In this document: positions 39,870 through 40,636 of the stretch, piece after piece
Layout of the letters: each line of letters opens with the position of its first letter
Numbering within the stretch: the stretch's first letter is position 1
DNA from: DASSHA01 sp035693145
Lineage (GTDB): Bacteria > Chloroflexota > Limnocylindria > Limnocylindrales > CSP1-4
Direction of reading: 5' to 3'
DNA length: 40,636 nucleotides
Assembly: GCA_035693145.1 (NCBI GenBank)
Contig: DASSHA010000195.1
Span: forward strand, 1-40,636
The notes under the pieces: generated by a model
What the model was told of the DNA's origin: nothing
Seen by the model: only the letters and a program-made list of their open reading frames with translations
The model's database searches: none
Made by a program: the position numbers and the translations under genes

Positions 39870-40561
39870 GACGCGCGGACCGACGGGCCGAGGCGATCCG
39901 AGACGAGCCGAAGGTCTCCCACGAGCCGCGCGAAGCCGACCTCGCGGCCCTCGCCGTCGGGGGCGCGCAGGATGGCCGACGGGTGGAGCGTCGCCAGGAC
40001 GAGCGGAGCGAGCGGTGATTCGACCGGCGTGAGCGCGAGCTGCGACACGCGCACCTTCGGACCGAGCAGCGCGTCGGCCGCCGTCGCACCGAGGCAGACA
40101 AGCGCCTCCGGTCGGACCAGGGCGAGCTCGGCCTCGAGCCACGGGTGACAGGCGGCGACCTCGACCTTGTTCGGCTTCTCGTGGAGCCGCCGCTTGCCGC
40201 CGGGCCGCCACTTGAAGTGCTTGACGACGTTCGTGATGAAGACCTTCTCGCGGTCGACGCCGGCCTCACCGAGCGCGCGATCCAGGAGCTGCCCGGCCGG
40301 CCCCACGAACGGCGTACCCTCGACGTCCTCGCGGTCGCCCGGCTGCTCCCCGACGAGCATGAGCGGCGCCGGCCACGGCCCCTGGCCGAAGACCGTCTGT
40401 GTCGCGCGCGCCCAGAGATCGCAGCCCCGGCAGCCGGCGGCGAGCTCGGCGATCGCGTCGAGCGGAGCGCCGCGGGTCGCCTCCGCCAGGCCGAGCGCCG
40501 ATCGCGCGGCCGGATCCGTGGCATCGGGCGCAACCGCGTGCCCGGCCGACGTGGTGCTCAT
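39866..40561 (-). CDS. udgX: UdgX-type uracil-DNA glycosylase
   Basis: 231-residue iron-sulfur uracil-DNA glycosylase related to family 4. The motif GEQPGDRED (71-79), rather than GEAPG, and the R-loop insert KRRLH (123-127) mark UdgX, which links covalently to the excised-uracil site through the loop histidine, here His127. Cys44, Cys47, Cys138 and Cys156 fit the 4Fe-4S ligands; HPSAILR (193-199) is the second active-site motif. UdgX of mycobacteria forms the covalent adduct, so the same is predicted. ATG at 40561 overlaps the stop of a preceding gene, and the stop overlaps the glycosyltransferase start (ATGA both times). Confidence 0.93.
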   Translation of the reverse strand: MSTTSAGHAVAPDATDPAARSALGLAEATRGAPLDAIAELAAGCRGCDLWARATQTVFGQGPWPAPLMLVGEQPGDREDVEGTPFVGPAGQLLDRALGEAGVDREKVFITNVVKHFKWRPGGKRRLHEKPNKVEVAACHPWLEAELALVRPEALVCLGATAADALLGPKVRVSQLALTPVESPLAPLVLATLHPSAILRAPDGEGREVGFARLVGDLRLVSDRLGPSVRAS

Positions 40562-40636
40562 TGCGCCACACCAGCCACGGGCGCGAAGGACCCGACGGGC
40601 GCCGGCACGCTCAGGCCGACCTCGATGGCGACATCC
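40558..40636 (-). CDS. C-terminal end of an upstream gene (partial)
   Basis: The last 25 codons of a frame that enters from the right edge, ending VPAPVGSFAPVAGVAQ and stopping TGA in an ATGA with the udgX start (40558-40561). The overlap pattern, used throughout the window, is the main support. Product cannot be told. Confidence 0.45.
   Translation of the reverse strand, partial: DVAIEVGLSVPAPVGSFAPVAGVAQ

Noticed and set aside
1..40636. tRNA, rRNA, prophage or insertion-sequence genes
   Set aside because: I saw no cloverleaf with a CCA-type acceptor end, no conserved rRNA sequence, and no transposase or integrase motif in any frame.

Overview
The window is about 40.6 kb of very GC-rich bacterial DNA, with many GTG and some TTG starts, dense gene packing and at least eight 4-base start/stop overlaps (ATGA or GTGA). 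Three things point to a Chloroflexota lineage, possibly one related to Limnocylindria: a complete late coenzyme F420 pathway with F420-type oxidoreductases, a Tat-type lipoprotein importer, and large secreted proteins with LDTR/DVTGYF repeats. An actinobacterium cannot be excluded. This assignment is inference; no rRNA or marker gene is present.

Left part (1-13.1 kb). A leftward carbohydrate-type ABC importer (binding lipoprotein and two permeases, the second cut by the window edge) diverges from a DeoR/GlpR-type repressor and glycerol kinase. A promoter with an overlapping palindrome lies between them. The kinase overlaps convergently with two tandem, translationally coupled, roughly 950-residue secreted paralogues. 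Adenosine deaminase and a methyltransferase follow on the plus strand.

Middle part (13.1-27.4 kb). A 649-base gene-free stretch carries two copies of a 119-base element with complementary ends; a third, diverged copy lies inverted near 35.5 kb. Next come a leftward thioredoxin reductase, ABC exporter and OsmC group, with a CsoR/RcnR-like palindrome upstream, and then a leftward F420 operon (F420-binding flavin protein, CofD, CofC, CofE, luciferase-like oxidoreductase). These are followed by an EAL protein, a DUF1684 protein, and a rightward run of PEP mutase-like enzyme, methylthioadenosine phosphorylase, a second luciferase-like oxidoreductase, a zinc-ribbon membrane protein and an inositol monophosphatase-type enzyme.

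Right part (27.4-40.6 kb). A lower-GC cassette encodes a small secreted peptide, a 908-residue permease and an ABC ATPase. Its architecture matches lactococcin 972-type bacteriocin loci, although the peptide is divergent; it is the best candidate for an undescribed system here. A leftward operon of nicotinamidase, SRPBCC protein and stand-alone 5'-3' exonuclease follows. From 33.5 to 37.8 kb lies an island of nine small genes (hydrophilic, membrane, ferritin-like, BON, GlsB/YeaQ) typical of general stress proteins, with several strong hairpin terminators. The window ends with a leftward coupled set: a UdgX-type uracil-DNA glycosylase, a family 9 glycosyltransferase and a family 2 glycosyltransferase, preceded by the last 25 codons of another gene.
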